From: JBLZUR01 sp048565625
GTDB lineage: Bacteria; Pseudomonadota; Alphaproteobacteria; Sphingomonadales; Sphingomonadaceae
Direction of reading: 5' to 3'
Assembly (NCBI RefSeq): GCF_048565625.1
Contig: NZ_JBLZUR010000001.1
Location: 124,001 to 188,000 of the forward strand
DNA: 64,000 nucleotides
The notes under the pieces were generated by a model. The model saw only the letters and a list, made by a program, of their open reading frames with translations, had not been told where the DNA came from and made no database searches. The position numbers were made by a program, and so were the translations under genes. Shown in pieces: positions 8,657 to 17,755 of the stretch (its first letter is position 1; every line of letters starts with the position of its first letter).

Positions 8657-9413
8657 TGCGGTTATGAAAGAGCTCAATTTCGATCGCTATGATCGCAACG
8701 CAAGGTTGCGCCCGGCGCTTTTTACGATTCTGCCGATCCTGGTGTCGATCGCGATCTGGTATCCAAAAATCTGGAGCCTGTTCGGTGCCCTGGCGTCGCT
8801 GCTTGTCACCTGCGGCGTGACCTTTCTGTTGGCACAGCTCGCCCGTCAACGTGGGCGGCGCCTTGAAGCGCGCTGGACGCCGGCGATCGGCCGCCCCCAC
8901 AGTGCCAAGCTCCTCAGCCATGCCGATCCGAAGCTGCCCGCGGCGACGAAGGCCCGGTATCATGCTTATCTTTCGAGCCATGGTGTCGTACTCCCGACCG
9001 TCCAGCAGGAACGGCGTGATCCTGCAAAGGCGCAGGATCAATATCTCTCTGCGGTCATGTGGCTGCTTGAGCATACGCGGCAAAATGCCGACAAGTCGCT
9101 GCTGCTCGACGAGAATATCGCTTATGGTTTCCGGCGCAATTTGCGGGGGCTCAAGCCGTTCGCGCTGGCCATCCTCGCGCTCGCGCTGGCGGCGAACGTC
9201 GCGCTGGTTTGGCGAGGAGGTGGGTGGGCATCACCGATGCTCGAGACGGGCGTCATGCTGGGCGGCGGGCTGGCGCTGGTGACGCTGATCTGGATTTTCT
9301 ATATTACGAAGCCCTTCGTTGAAGATGCCTCGTTGGCCTACGCTCAGCGGCTGCTGGCGCAAAGCGATGTAACCGCATCCGCCGCTGCTGCGAATGGAGC
9401 GCAAAATCGCTAA
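8646..9413 (+). CDS. Four-TM membrane protein, third gene of the ubiquitin-type operon
   Basis: 255-residue membrane protein with two hydrophobic hairpins, about residues 22-62 and 172-222, and a soluble central domain of roughly 110 residues between them. The layout recalls membrane effectors of defence operons (SLATT-like 2TM proteins), but I cannot assign a family. ATG at 8646 lies 11 bases inside the end of the E2-E1-JAB gene with GGGGGAGCG upstream, so it is made from the same transcript. It may be the membrane target, anchor or pore-forming effector of the conjugation module; all three are inferences. Confidence 0.7.
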   Translation: MALDAVMKELNFDRYDRNARLRPALFTILPILVSIAIWYPKIWSLFGALASLLVTCGVTFLLAQLARQRGRRLEARWTPAIGRPHSAKLLSHADPKLPAATKARYHAYLSSHGVVLPTVQQERRDPAKAQDQYLSAVMWLLEHTRQNADKSLLLDENIAYGFRRNLRGLKPFALAILALALAANVALVWRGGGWASPMLETGVMLGGGLALVTLIWIFYITKPFVEDASLAYAQRLLAQSDVTASAAAANGAQNR

Positions 9414-9630
9414 CAGGACCGATCGGCGAACAAGGGGACATGCGAGGATATCATCCTGCGCGATGAGATGGATCCGAACCCGCAATCGAGCAACGAAGGC
9501 CGCTATGCGGGTCATCATCTGCAGGGCCCGATAGTCTTCAACCGAGACCCCCCGCCGATCCGGCAAAACGTAAATGCTCGATGAAGCGTCGGATTGCCTG
9601 CATCTGAACGGCGTGAAATGAAGAAAGCAC

Positions 9631-10515
9631 CTACCGGCTGCGAGACCGTTGAATAGTCGGACGAACTTTCGATGCTTCTTGTCGGCTGAGCTCAGCGCCG
9701 ACAACTTTCCCTTCCCGCCCTTCCCTGACCATAGCAGAACGAATTTGACGACCCTGTTCGATGTGCCCCTGCAGCTTCGTGGCCGCGACCTTCATCACAC
9801 GCGAGATCGCCTCGGGATTGTCGAACAGTGCGGTTCGCACCACGGCTTCGATCACCCGCAACTGACTTTGTGCGGCTCGCTCGTTTCTGCCCCCGGACGC
9901 CGCAGCTCGGGATCGAGCCGAGCGCTCGTGAGCCTGTGACTGATCTCCGCCGGACTCCCGGCTGACTGACCGAACGGCCGCCGGCGCGATGCTGTTGCGG
10001 CTATTGCCAAGCTTGAAGCGATCCAGCTCCTGCAGATCGCGCTCGTTCGGGCGATATCCTCGAACTTCCAAACCTTGGCGGCTGGCCTCCAGCCATGCTG
10101 CCCGGCGGAAGGCCTCGCTGCCAGTGACGTGAACATTCGTCCACCCGCGATGCCGGGCGATGGCGACGAGATCACGCACGACCTCCTCACTCTCGTTTGA
10201 CGTGACGAGGCGCCGCCCCTGGTCCCGAAAAGCTGGCTCCTTGGCCTGGGCCGTCGTGAAGTAGGCCGGTTCGCCCGACCATTTGCCGGTCGACGAAAAG
10301 TAACGCTTTTGCAGAGGCTCCGGTATGTCGCCGGCGGAAACAGATCGGGGCTGAAGTCCGGCCCGATCCTTGTGTTTACTAGGGGTGTCGGGATCCTTGG
10401 GAATGTCGTCACGCGTGTCTTTCCCAGCACGGGGTGCCGACTGACCTTCACCGATTGAAATGGCATTGGCGCGCTTCTTGCTGCCCCGCGAATTCTCGGA
10501 CTTCTCAGCGGACAT
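9631..10515 (-). CDS. LPD7-domain protein linked to conjugation
   Basis: 294-residue protein. The middle segment (about residues 70-165) has the LPD7 pattern: YFSSTGKW, a hydrophilic linker, then VRDLVAIARHRGWTNVHVTGSEAFRRAAW and RGYRPNERDLQEL. LPD7 occurs in large polyvalent relaxase/primase proteins of conjugative elements. Here it stands alone, perhaps as a detached part of the relaxase. The N-terminus is charged and disordered; the end is helical and basic. ATG at 10515 with AGGAAAGGACA upstream overlaps the end of virD4 by 11 bases. Confidence 0.7.
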   Translation of the reverse strand: MSAEKSENSRGSKKRANAISIGEGQSAPRAGKDTRDDIPKDPDTPSKHKDRAGLQPRSVSAGDIPEPLQKRYFSSTGKWSGEPAYFTTAQAKEPAFRDQGRRLVTSNESEEVVRDLVAIARHRGWTNVHVTGSEAFRRAAWLEASRQGLEVRGYRPNERDLQELDRFKLGNSRNSIAPAAVRSVSRESGGDQSQAHERSARSRAAASGGRNERAAQSQLRVIEAVVRTALFDNPEAISRVMKVAATKLQGHIEQGRQIRSAMVREGREGKVVGAELSRQEASKVRPTIQRSRSR

Positions 10516-12469
10516 GGGCTGTCCTTTCCTGGATAATGGATGTGGATGGCTGCCCGACCGATGGCAAAAGTGCCCGCTCGACCATCGCCGACACGAACGC
10601 GATCGCGGCGGCCTCGTCGCCCGGGGGCGGCAGTTCGGCCAGGTCGCCCAGAACCAGCATGTCATCCGTGATCTTGGCCGCACCTGCCAGCTCGGCGTCG
10701 GTCATTTCCCGCATCACAATTTCCTCCTGTATGGTCTCGCCCGAGCTTGTCGCCGGCTGCTGTGGGGCGCCGCTCAGACCGGGTGTACCAGCGCCCTGCC
10801 GCGCTGAAGCCGGCGTAGGTGGGGAAAGCATTGCCGCGATTGGACGGGCGGACGGCACAGGCGGAGCAACCACCCGCCGAGTGAAGCGCGGCATCCGGTA
10901 ATAGGCGATCTTGCGCCCTCGAATTGGGGGGATGCCGGCGCGAAGGAGCAGGAGCTCGTTCTTCGGCAGCTGCATGAGCTCTTGCGGCAGCAGGAGCGCG
11001 CGGCGCTGATCAGATTCCGAGATGCTCCGGTTCGCCAGTAGCCCGTGGATGGTACGGCTGCGGGATTTCACGTTCATCGTGAAAAAGCCGAGCCGTTCGG
11101 AAAGTTCGTTCGCGACCTTCAGCTCCTTAGGCGTGAAGACAACCTCGAGGCCGCAATTGGCGATGATCTCGTCGGTGACATCGGGACCGTAGATTGCGCG
11201 AAGCTGGGATCGGCTCTGAATGACCGGAACCAGGCGCAGGCCATAGCCGGCGACGTAGGAGAAGCCGCTCGCAATCACCGAGGCTTTGCCGAGCCTGGCG
11301 AACTCGTCGAGCAGGACCAGGACCGGGACATTGCTAGCGCCCTCAGGAAGGTCGCGGGTGTTGAGATCCACGAGTTGCTGCAGGAACAGACTGTAGATCG
11401 GCGCGATGCGGTCGATATTGTCAGGCGACACGCCAAGGTAAATCGACATGCGCCGACGCCGCACCTCGCGCAGGTCGAAGTCGCTCTCCGAGGTGGCGGT
11501 ATCCACCATGGGGTTGAGCCAGAGATTGAGCCGTGCGGTGATGGTCTGCTTGATCCCGGAAAAGGTGTTGTCCGAGGCCGAGGTGAAATCTTGGATCGCG
11601 GACACGCAAGCTTGGCTGAGGCGCTGGCCCACCCTGCGAGCTTCCTGAAGCGCTGCGGGAAGGTCGCTCTTGGGATCCCCGCTCGTGAGGCGGCGGTATA
11701 TCTCGCCGATGGTGAAGGGCAGGCCCGGGTTGGATGCGACCAGGGCGCCGACGCCGACAAAGGCCGCTCGCGCGGCCTCCGCCCAGAAGGGATCGGATCG
11801 CTCGGGCGCGGGGAACAGCATGCCCGCGATCTTCTGCAGCTCGTTGATGACTTCGGTGTCATCAGTCCGCCTGATGTGCGCCAGGGGGTTGTACCGCGCC
11901 GTCCGCCCCTCCGCGTCGAGCGGATCGAACAGATGCACTGCTTGGCCGGCCCGTGCCCGATAGCCGGCGCTTGCGCCCCAGTTCTCCCGCTTCACGTCGA
12001 GCACGATCACCGAATCTGGCCAGGTCAGCAGATTGGGAATGACGACGCCCACGCCCTTGCCCGCTCGCGTGGGCGCCTCGAGCAGAACATGCTCGCTCCC
12101 GCCGAATATCAGGAAACGTCCAGCCTTGCGGCCGACAACGATGCCGGCAGCGTCGCGAAGGCCCTCCCGCCGGATCTCGCCTTCGCGCGCAAACCGGGCG
12201 GTGCCGTGCAATGCCGGCCCGCGGCGCAGAATCCCGATTGCGAGGAGCCCGACCACAACAGCGCCCGCCAGAGCCCCGCGCTTTAGCCAAAGAATAAGCA
12301 GCGGGTCCGCCCGATAGTACCACAACCATGCGGGCAAGGCCGTGATGTCGGTGTTCGGGCCGATCTGGCCCATCCCAAATAGGGCAACTGGCACGGCGAT
12401 GGCGCAGCACAATAAGGTGCCGCCGGCAACGGACAGGCCGATGATCCAGAAGTTACGCTGCACCGGCAT
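10505..12469 (-). CDS. virD4: Type IV coupling protein VirD4/TraG
   Basis: Inner-membrane ATPase that brings the relaxase-DNA complex to the secretion channel. Two N-terminal membrane segments (FWIIGLSVAGGTLLCCAIAV and a second near residue 55-75) precede the Walker A segment APTRAGKGVGVVIP, the aspartate of VIVLDVKREN, and the Walker B region VLVLLDEFARLG. Length is 654 residues. ATG at 12469 (AGGTGGGCG upstream) overlaps virB11 by 17 bases. The C-terminal 130 residues are a Pro-rich tail as in other plasmid TraG proteins. Confidence 0.93.
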   Translation of the reverse strand: MPVQRNFWIIGLSVAGGTLLCCAIAVPVALFGMGQIGPNTDITALPAWLWYYRADPLLILWLKRGALAGAVVVGLLAIGILRRGPALHGTARFAREGEIRREGLRDAAGIVVGRKAGRFLIFGGSEHVLLEAPTRAGKGVGVVIPNLLTWPDSVIVLDVKRENWGASAGYRARAGQAVHLFDPLDAEGRTARYNPLAHIRRTDDTEVINELQKIAGMLFPAPERSDPFWAEAARAAFVGVGALVASNPGLPFTIGEIYRRLTSGDPKSDLPAALQEARRVGQRLSQACVSAIQDFTSASDNTFSGIKQTITARLNLWLNPMVDTATSESDFDLREVRRRRMSIYLGVSPDNIDRIAPIYSLFLQQLVDLNTRDLPEGASNVPVLVLLDEFARLGKASVIASGFSYVAGYGLRLVPVIQSRSQLRAIYGPDVTDEIIANCGLEVVFTPKELKVANELSERLGFFTMNVKSRSRTIHGLLANRSISESDQRRALLLPQELMQLPKNELLLLRAGIPPIRGRKIAYYRMPRFTRRVVAPPVPSARPIAAMLSPPTPASARQGAGTPGLSGAPQQPATSSGETIQEEIVMREMTDAELAGAAKITDDMLVLGDLAELPPPGDEAAAIAFVSAMVERALLPSVGQPSTSIIQERTAHVR

Positions 12470-13457
12470 CGCCCACCTTCGGGTGGAAGTAGACCTCTTC
12501 GACCTCAAAGCGACCGCCATGGCGCCGGGTCTGGACGACCACATCGATGAGCATTCGCAAAAGTCCGCGGATATCATCGCGCGCGAGATCGCGGCCGCCC
12601 TCGGATTCCTTGACGAGCAATGTCAGCTGCTCGAAGGCGCCCGCCGCAGAGCCAGCATGGACGGTGGTGATCGACCCAGGGTGCCCCGAGTTGACGTTGC
12701 GCAGGTAGAAGAAGGCGGTGCCGTCGCGCAGCTCCTGCAGCAGGATCCGGTCCGGGCGCATGCGCAGCGCGCTCTCGAGCAGCTGCTTGGGACCGACCTT
12801 CGCACGGCCCTGCCCTTCGCCCGAATAGACCATGTGAACGACATTGCGATGGGGCACGATGAGTTCGCGCGTGTCCTCGATCGTAAGCAGCCGCTCGTCG
12901 GGCGGGATGAGCTGGATAAGCGCTTTCGCCAAGGTCGTCTTGCCGGACCCGGTCGCCCCGCTGACCAGGATATTCTTGCGCGCGGCGACCGCGACCTTGA
13001 AAAAGGCTGGCCAGTCGCCCGCGTCGCGAAGTGCCACCAACTCGGCGTCGGTTTCGGTAAGGTCCCGGGCGCTCGCGCGCGTCGTGTCAAAGAGGCCAGC
13101 GCGTGCGAGCTGGTCGATCGGCAGGGTTACGGTCGAGGGCTTGCGTATCGTAAAGGACGGGCAGCCGCTCGGCGTCACCGACGGGATCACGATCTGGCAG
13201 CGCTCGCCGCCTGGGAGGACGGTCGAACAGATCGGCGTCTGCCCATCGATGTCCTGGTGCGTGAAGCTTGCCGCGGCGACGGCGAGCGTTCCAAGCCACT
13301 CGCTGTCCAGTTCAGGCAACTCATGCCATCGCCACCCCTGCCGGTCCTCGATCCCCGCCTCGCCCGGGCGGTTGATGACGAGCTCGGTTACATCATCCGG
13401 CTCCAGCAACGGAAGAAGCGGTTCGAGATAATGGCGGAGGACGGCGGTATCGCGCAT
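12453..13457 (-). CDS. virB11: VirB11 secretion ATPase
   Basis: Hexameric traffic ATPase of the transfer apparatus, 334 residues. The N-terminal domain is followed by Walker A GATGSGKTTL (about residue 165), the Asp box LLTIEDTREL, Walker B region RMRPDRILLQELRDG and the His box SGHPGSITTVHAG. It follows virB10 after three bases and overlaps virD4. Confidence 0.95.
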   Translation of the reverse strand: MRDTAVLRHYLEPLLPLLEPDDVTELVINRPGEAGIEDRQGWRWHELPELDSEWLGTLAVAAASFTHQDIDGQTPICSTVLPGGERCQIVIPSVTPSGCPSFTIRKPSTVTLPIDQLARAGLFDTTRASARDLTETDAELVALRDAGDWPAFFKVAVAARKNILVSGATGSGKTTLAKALIQLIPPDERLLTIEDTRELIVPHRNVVHMVYSGEGQGRAKVGPKQLLESALRMRPDRILLQELRDGTAFFYLRNVNSGHPGSITTVHAGSAAGAFEQLTLLVKESEGGRDLARDDIRGLLRMLIDVVVQTRRHGGRFEVEEVYFHPKVGDAGAA

Positions 13458-13460
13458 GGC

Positions 13461-14678
13461 TTACCGCCGCAGCTCCAGATTGTAGACATCGGCGAAGTTG
13501 AAGTCCTTGGCGACGAAGATACCGACCTCCTCGCCCTGGTTCTTTTTCAGCACCGGCCGGATGTTGATGTTGTTCTGGAGCGCGATCGCGGCCCCTTCGC
13601 TCGGCGCACGCGTGACATTGTTGAAATTGCCGTTGCCGCTCGATGCGGCCTGCCCGGCAATATAGGCGGCGTCATCGACGAGCGAGAGTAGGAGCGCGCC
13701 GCCGAACCGTGCCCAGAAGAAGCTGTCGACCGCTCCGGCGAGCCCGGCGCGGCCGAGCGCGTCTGACCCAGGCGAGGCAAGGTCGATGCGGACGCCTTGT
13801 GGCGTCACCGCCCGGGTCCAAAGCACAAAGAGGCGGTTCTGCCCCTGTTGGATGCCCCCGCGATACTCGCCGAGTACGCGCGTGCCCTTTTCCATGAGCA
13901 CGACCCGGCCATTCTCGGAATACACGTCCCGTGGAATCAGGCAGGACGTGTATCCAGGCTGTGCGGAATTGATGGCCGTCTGAAGGGTGCAGGGAATCAA
14001 TGTCCCCGCAGTGATCAGAAAATTGCGATTGGGGAGCATCGAGGCTCGCGCTTCGCCTACGGCTGAGCTTTGTCGCAGCAAGTCCAGCGCATTGGGCGCA
14101 CCGCCCTCCGTACTCCCTGGCGTTCCTGAATTTTCGGTCGGTTGCGCGCTCGAGGCCGCCGCCGGGCCTTGCGAGGTCTCTCCACCGAGATCGCGCCCGC
14201 CATAGGCGATGAGTGTCGACCGTCGCGCCTGGTCGGCCAGGTTCGGCCGGGCGCCTGACGGGCCGGGCGCTGCACCGGGCTGCATGGCAGGGACGATCTG
14301 ACCGTCGGGGCCAGGAACCCCGGCTGCGGGATTGAGCACCGGTGCGTTGGGATCGTTCCCGCCTGCGCCGAGCGGTCTCGGCTGCGGCGCGACCGCCGCG
14401 TAATCGACGGTTTCCCGGGCCACGATATCGCGCCGCTCTTGGGCCGCCCCGCCCGGTGCAGTGAGGTCACGATTGGAGGCCTGTTGGCTCGTTCCGGAAT
14501 TAACCCACAGGATGCCGAGTACCATCGCCGTGCCGGCAAAGATGAGGGCGGTATTACGCTTGGAAGGCGTCATCCCCCCGATCGGCTCGATACCGCGCTC
14601 GTGCAGGATCTCGTCTTTTTCTGGCGTGAGATCGGCGCTCGGCAGAGGGCGCGAAACGGAGGATGGATCTTCAACCAT
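13461..14678 (-). CDS. virB10: VirB10 channel protein
   Basis: Envelope-spanning scaffold of 405 residues. A short cytoplasmic part is followed by one membrane helix (ALIFAGTAMVLGILWVN, about 37-53), a long Pro/Ala/Gln-rich periplasmic linker, and the TrbI-type beta-barrel domain at residues 210-400 (FLITAGTLIPCTLQTAI, SCLIPRDVYSENGRVVLMEKGT). It sits three bases after virB9. Confidence 0.94.
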   Translation of the reverse strand: MVEDPSSVSRPLPSADLTPEKDEILHERGIEPIGGMTPSKRNTALIFAGTAMVLGILWVNSGTSQQASNRDLTAPGGAAQERRDIVARETVDYAAVAPQPRPLGAGGNDPNAPVLNPAAGVPGPDGQIVPAMQPGAAPGPSGARPNLADQARRSTLIAYGGRDLGGETSQGPAAASSAQPTENSGTPGSTEGGAPNALDLLRQSSAVGEARASMLPNRNFLITAGTLIPCTLQTAINSAQPGYTSCLIPRDVYSENGRVVLMEKGTRVLGEYRGGIQQGQNRLFVLWTRAVTPQGVRIDLASPGSDALGRAGLAGAVDSFFWARFGGALLLSLVDDAAYIAGQAASSGNGNFNNVTRAPSEGAAIALQNNINIRPVLKKNQGEEVGIFVAKDFNFADVYNLELRR

Positions 14679-14681
14679 GGC

Positions 14682-15539
14682 TCATTCCTGCGGATGTGTG
14701 ATGGTGCGCTCGACATGGGGCGACCCGGTGTTCGTCCCATGATCGACCCCATAGGGTTCTGGCGCCTGATTATAGATGCACAGCACCTCGCCGCCCCGCC
14801 GAAGGCGCAGCTGACGCGCCACCAGATGGACGACGACGAATTCGTCACGGACGTCGAAGGGAACCAGCGTCTCAGACCCGTCTGGTCGCACCAGATATAT
14901 AGCCGGCACCTCGCGGTTCGCTGGGAAACGCAACACCGTGAACTGCCCGTTATCGGAGACCTCCGACGGCTGAAGCTCGCTGGAGCCCTGCACCTTGTAG
15001 TTCATGTTGCGAGGCCCTTCGACGACCCCATGATCGAGAGCGCCGCGAACGGCCCGGCTCTCCAGGGCAGCCGCCTGCATGGCAATCTGCGCGGCCCTGA
15101 GACGCGCGGCGCGGTCTGCATCGTCCCTGGGATATCGGAACCGCACCTGAAAATAGGCTTGGCCGTTGCGGCCCGTGATCGGACCGCTGCGAGCGGTCAA
15201 CTCGAACGCATAGCTGCGCAATTCGCCTCCGCGCGACGTGGTGACGATGAGATTGGTCGGTCCGGCACGCTCACGCGGCTTGAGGAACAGGATGTGCCCG
15301 GCGACGGCGACCTCCCAAGATACGGTGTCGCCCAGCGCGACGTGCTGGATCGTCTCATCGTCGCTCAGGACAATCTGTGTTGCGGTCCGGAACGTGCCGA
15401 CGATCCGATAGACCTCGGTCTCTTCATATTCGACGAACTTGACGCGCGGGTCGGACGGACCACCTCGCGGAACTTCGACCGCGTGCGCCGCCGTTACAGG
15501 CACCAGCGCGCAAATGATGGCGGCGGAGAGCGCCCTCAT
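14682..15539 (-). CDS. virB9: VirB9 outer-membrane core protein
   Basis: 285-residue secreted protein with signal peptide MRALSAAIICALVPVTAAHA. The N-terminal beta domain and the C-terminal CagX/VirB9 domain (VLRFPANREVPAIYLV and DEFVVVHLVARQLRLRRG) are present. The ATG at 15539 overlaps the virB8 stop as ATGA; the longer frame upstream is inside virB8. With VirB7-like and VirB10 it would form the core complex. Confidence 0.93.
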   Translation of the reverse strand: MRALSAAIICALVPVTAAHAVEVPRGGPSDPRVKFVEYEETEVYRIVGTFRTATQIVLSDDETIQHVALGDTVSWEVAVAGHILFLKPRERAGPTNLIVTTSRGGELRSYAFELTARSGPITGRNGQAYFQVRFRYPRDDADRAARLRAAQIAMQAAALESRAVRGALDHGVVEGPRNMNYKVQGSSELQPSEVSDNGQFTVLRFPANREVPAIYLVRPDGSETLVPFDVRDEFVVVHLVARQLRLRRGGEVLCIYNQAPEPYGVDHGTNTGSPHVERTITHPQE

Positions 15540-16234
15540 CGGATCACCTCCGGATCGGCACGATAGTTTTCGACCTGGAATCCCAGCGGGTTCCGGTAGC
15601 GATCGCCTTCCGCCATGGGCGCGTTGGCGTAGGCGAACGTGATCGTGGCGATCCAATCGCTGTTCTGGATGTCGGTCTCGGTCTGGACTGTCCGCGTGAA
15701 CCGGACATTGGCGACGCGATCGTTGATGAAGGCGATGTTGCGCACGCGCGCCTGCACAACTGCGTTCTTGCCCCAGACATTTTGGGGACTGGCACCATTG
15801 TTGCTACTGTAGAAGCGCGCCCAGCGCTGCTGTTCGGTCGGCTGCGAGAGGATCGTCACGAACCGAAAATTTTCTTCGGCCGCTGCCGGGATCCAGCTTT
15901 CGCGGGTTCTCACATACTGGGCGAGGAAGTATTTGGTGACCGCCTCATCGTAGCGCATCGGCCGCTGCGTGAGCGCGGTCTGGACATCCACCGCGCCGGT
16001 GGTCTGGTTGACGCGAATAACATAGGGCACGACAGTCTTGAGAGGCGTCAGAGCCGCAACTGCGAAGATCGAGGCCGCGGCCAGGAGTGAGGCGATGGCC
16101 GCGATGCTCCAAGCGATGCGGGTCGAGCGCAGCGCGTTCCGGATCCTGTCCTGATCCCAGCTTCGTGCGTCCCGGAAATAGCGCTGCAGCCCCGATGCCG
16201 GCACCGCCTCCGAGCGGTCATCAGCAGCTCGCAT
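15536..16234 (-). CDS. virB8: VirB8 inner-membrane assembly protein
   Basis: 232-residue bitopic protein: a cytoplasmic N-terminus (about 45 residues), one membrane helix IAWSIAAIASLLAAASIFAVA, and a periplasmic VirB8 domain with VVPYVIRVNQTTGAVDV, YVRTRESWIP and the C-terminal strands. ATG at 16234 overlaps the lipoprotein gene upstream by 14 bases. Confidence 0.93.
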   Translation of the reverse strand: MRAADDRSEAVPASGLQRYFRDARSWDQDRIRNALRSTRIAWSIAAIASLLAAASIFAVAALTPLKTVVPYVIRVNQTTGAVDVQTALTQRPMRYDEAVTKYFLAQYVRTRESWIPAAAEENFRFVTILSQPTEQQRWARFYSSNNGASPQNVWGKNAVVQARVRNIAFINDRVANVRFTRTVQTETDIQNSDWIATITFAYANAPMAEGDRYRNPLGFQVENYRADPEVIR

Positions 16235-16559
16235 AATGCGGTCCCCTTGGTGCGAACGATACTTTGTCTCCGGAAGATGACGCGGAAGGCACGGCGGGCG
16301 GTGGGGGTGGATCGCCGTCTCTTGGATGCGATAGCGGCGGTATGGGCGGCGCAGCTCTCGGCGCCGTGGTCGCAGGCACAGGTGAGCCCGGTAAGACGCT
16401 TCCATAGATGTTCACGTCGCGCAGGTGATGGCCATTGCAAACCGCGAGCTTCTTTGGACCGGATGCACAGCCGACGACGCCGAGCGCAGCCAGAACAACG
16501 CCCAGGCAGGTGACGCTACGGCGGAAGCTAGGCGCGAATATTGGTGAAGAAAAAGCCAT
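16221..16559 (-). CDS. VirB7-like lipoprotein
   Basis: 112-residue predicted lipoprotein: signal RRSVTCLGVVLAALGVVGC with lipobox VVGC, then a Cys-containing NGHHLRDVN segment and a Pro/Ala/Ser-rich tail. It lies between virB6 and virB8, where VirB7 belongs, and would anchor VirB9. It is longer than classic VirB7 (about 45-55 residues). Sequence identity to VirB7 cannot be judged, so the call rests on position and lipobox. Confidence 0.7.
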   Translation of the reverse strand: MAFSSPIFAPSFRRSVTCLGVVLAALGVVGCASGPKKLAVCNGHHLRDVNIYGSVLPGSPVPATTAPRAAPPIPPLSHPRDGDPPPPPAVPSASSSGDKVSFAPRGPHYASC

Positions 16560-16570
16560 GAGATGCCTCG

Positions 16571-17515
16571 CTACGCCGCTTCGATGGTGCCGCCGCGGTG
16601 AGCGGCGCGCTCCAAGTTGCGGCTGTTGCGCATGACGCGACGCTGTCGGAAGGGAGATGCCATCGTGCCCCAGGCCGTTCCGGCGAAGGCACCCACGCCG
16701 GCAGCGGCTCCCCCGGCTATTCCCGTTGCAATGGCTGGAGCCTGGAAGAAGAAGATCGTGCCCAAAAATATGTACGCTGCAAACAGGACAGCACCGAAAG
16801 CCGTATCCACGACGCCTTCAGATGCTGCTGTTGCAGCCGCTCCGAGGTCTGTGATCAGGGTCGTGATGGCTATGATTACAGCAAGGAGAACGATATAGTT
16901 GAATACTTGCCCCAGCCAGCCGTGGAAAAAACGCCTCGTTGGCTCGAAGAGAGCTAGAGCGATGAAGATGGGGCCAAGTGCGATAATGATCGCCAACGCA
17001 ACTTTGGCAAATATAGTAATAGCAAATCCAACCGCTGCCGAGAGCCCAGCTAATGCCTTCAGCCCCAGGCTCAGCGCATAGAGGACCAGTTTATATGGGT
17101 TAATGTCGCTGTACGTTGCGGCTTCAGTCTCTATCCGTGCAACTATAGCATCACTTTGAGTGTAATAGTCGTCGAAGGCCTCTCCTACTGTGTCGATCGT
17201 CTTACCGGCGAGAGCTTGGGAGATCGCATCGGGCATTCCGTGGAAGAGCGGCGTCGTGATCCAATCGGAATAGGCGACCGTCGTCGCAGCAACATACAGC
17301 AGACAGAGCTTCACCATCCGATAGAATAGCTCACCCCATGGTTCGCTGATGATGCCCCGCATCACCATGTAGCCGAACAGGGCGATGTAGATAACCAGCC
17401 CGACAGCGAGCGGACCACGGACAACCTCTACGACGTTTTGGAGACGCTCGTTGAGGAAAAGATCAAGCTTCCCATCAACGTTCGCGTAAAGTGAATTGAA
17501 CATGTCCGTGGCCAT
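16571..17515 (-). CDS. virB6: VirB6 polytopic membrane protein
   Basis: 314-residue inner-membrane channel component with six or more hydrophobic segments, for example VGLVIYIALFGYMVMRG, FAITIFAKVALAIIIALGPIFIALALF and YIVLLAVIIAITTLI. The TrbL/VirB6 core (ALGPIFIALALFEPTRRFFHGWLGQ) is clear. I use ATG 17515 after GGAGC, not the TTG at 17527. Base composition here is visibly more AT-rich than in neighbours. Confidence 0.92.
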   Translation of the reverse strand: MATDMFNSLYANVDGKLDLFLNERLQNVVEVVRGPLAVGLVIYIALFGYMVMRGIISEPWGELFYRMVKLCLLYVAATTVAYSDWITTPLFHGMPDAISQALAGKTIDTVGEAFDDYYTQSDAIVARIETEAATYSDINPYKLVLYALSLGLKALAGLSAAVGFAITIFAKVALAIIIALGPIFIALALFEPTRRFFHGWLGQVFNYIVLLAVIIAITTLITDLGAAATAASEGVVDTAFGAVLFAAYIFLGTIFFFQAPAIATGIAGGAAAGVGAFAGTAWGTMASPFRQRRVMRNSRNLERAAHRGGTIEAA

Positions 17516-17536
17516 GCGAAGCTCCAAGGCGCTGGA

Positions 17537-17755
17537 TTATTTCGAAAGCGACCGCATCTTGTTGTCGAGAATCCGGAGGCTTTCAGCGTTGGAACACTCC
17601 TGTTCGTTGGGATGTGATCCGTCGGCACAGGCCTTGACGAGTCCTCTGAGCTCTTCCGGGTGAGAGGTTAGATAGTCCTTCCCGCGCGGTGCCCGCTCGC
17701 ATCCTGCGAGCATTCCCGCTGCGGCAAACCCAAGCAGCAAAGCTCTCGCGGTCAT
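17537..17755 (-). CDS. EexN-like entry-exclusion lipoprotein
   Basis: 72-residue lipoprotein: ALLLGFAAAGMLAGC ends in a lipobox, followed by DYLTSHPEELRGLVKACADG and NEQECSNAESLR. The Leu-x3-Lys/Arg-x-Cys and Cys-x-Asn-Ala spacing matches EexN-type entry-exclusion proteins found beside virB5/virB6, which stop the cell receiving a second copy of the element. Start overlaps the virB5 stop as ATGA. Confidence 0.7.
   Translation of the reverse strand: MTARALLLGFAAAGMLAGCERAPRGKDYLTSHPEELRGLVKACADGSHPNEQECSNAESLRILDNKMRSLSK

Noticed and set aside
11045..12286. 413-codon plus frame across virD4
   Set aside because: Antisense shadow of a gene with Walker motifs.
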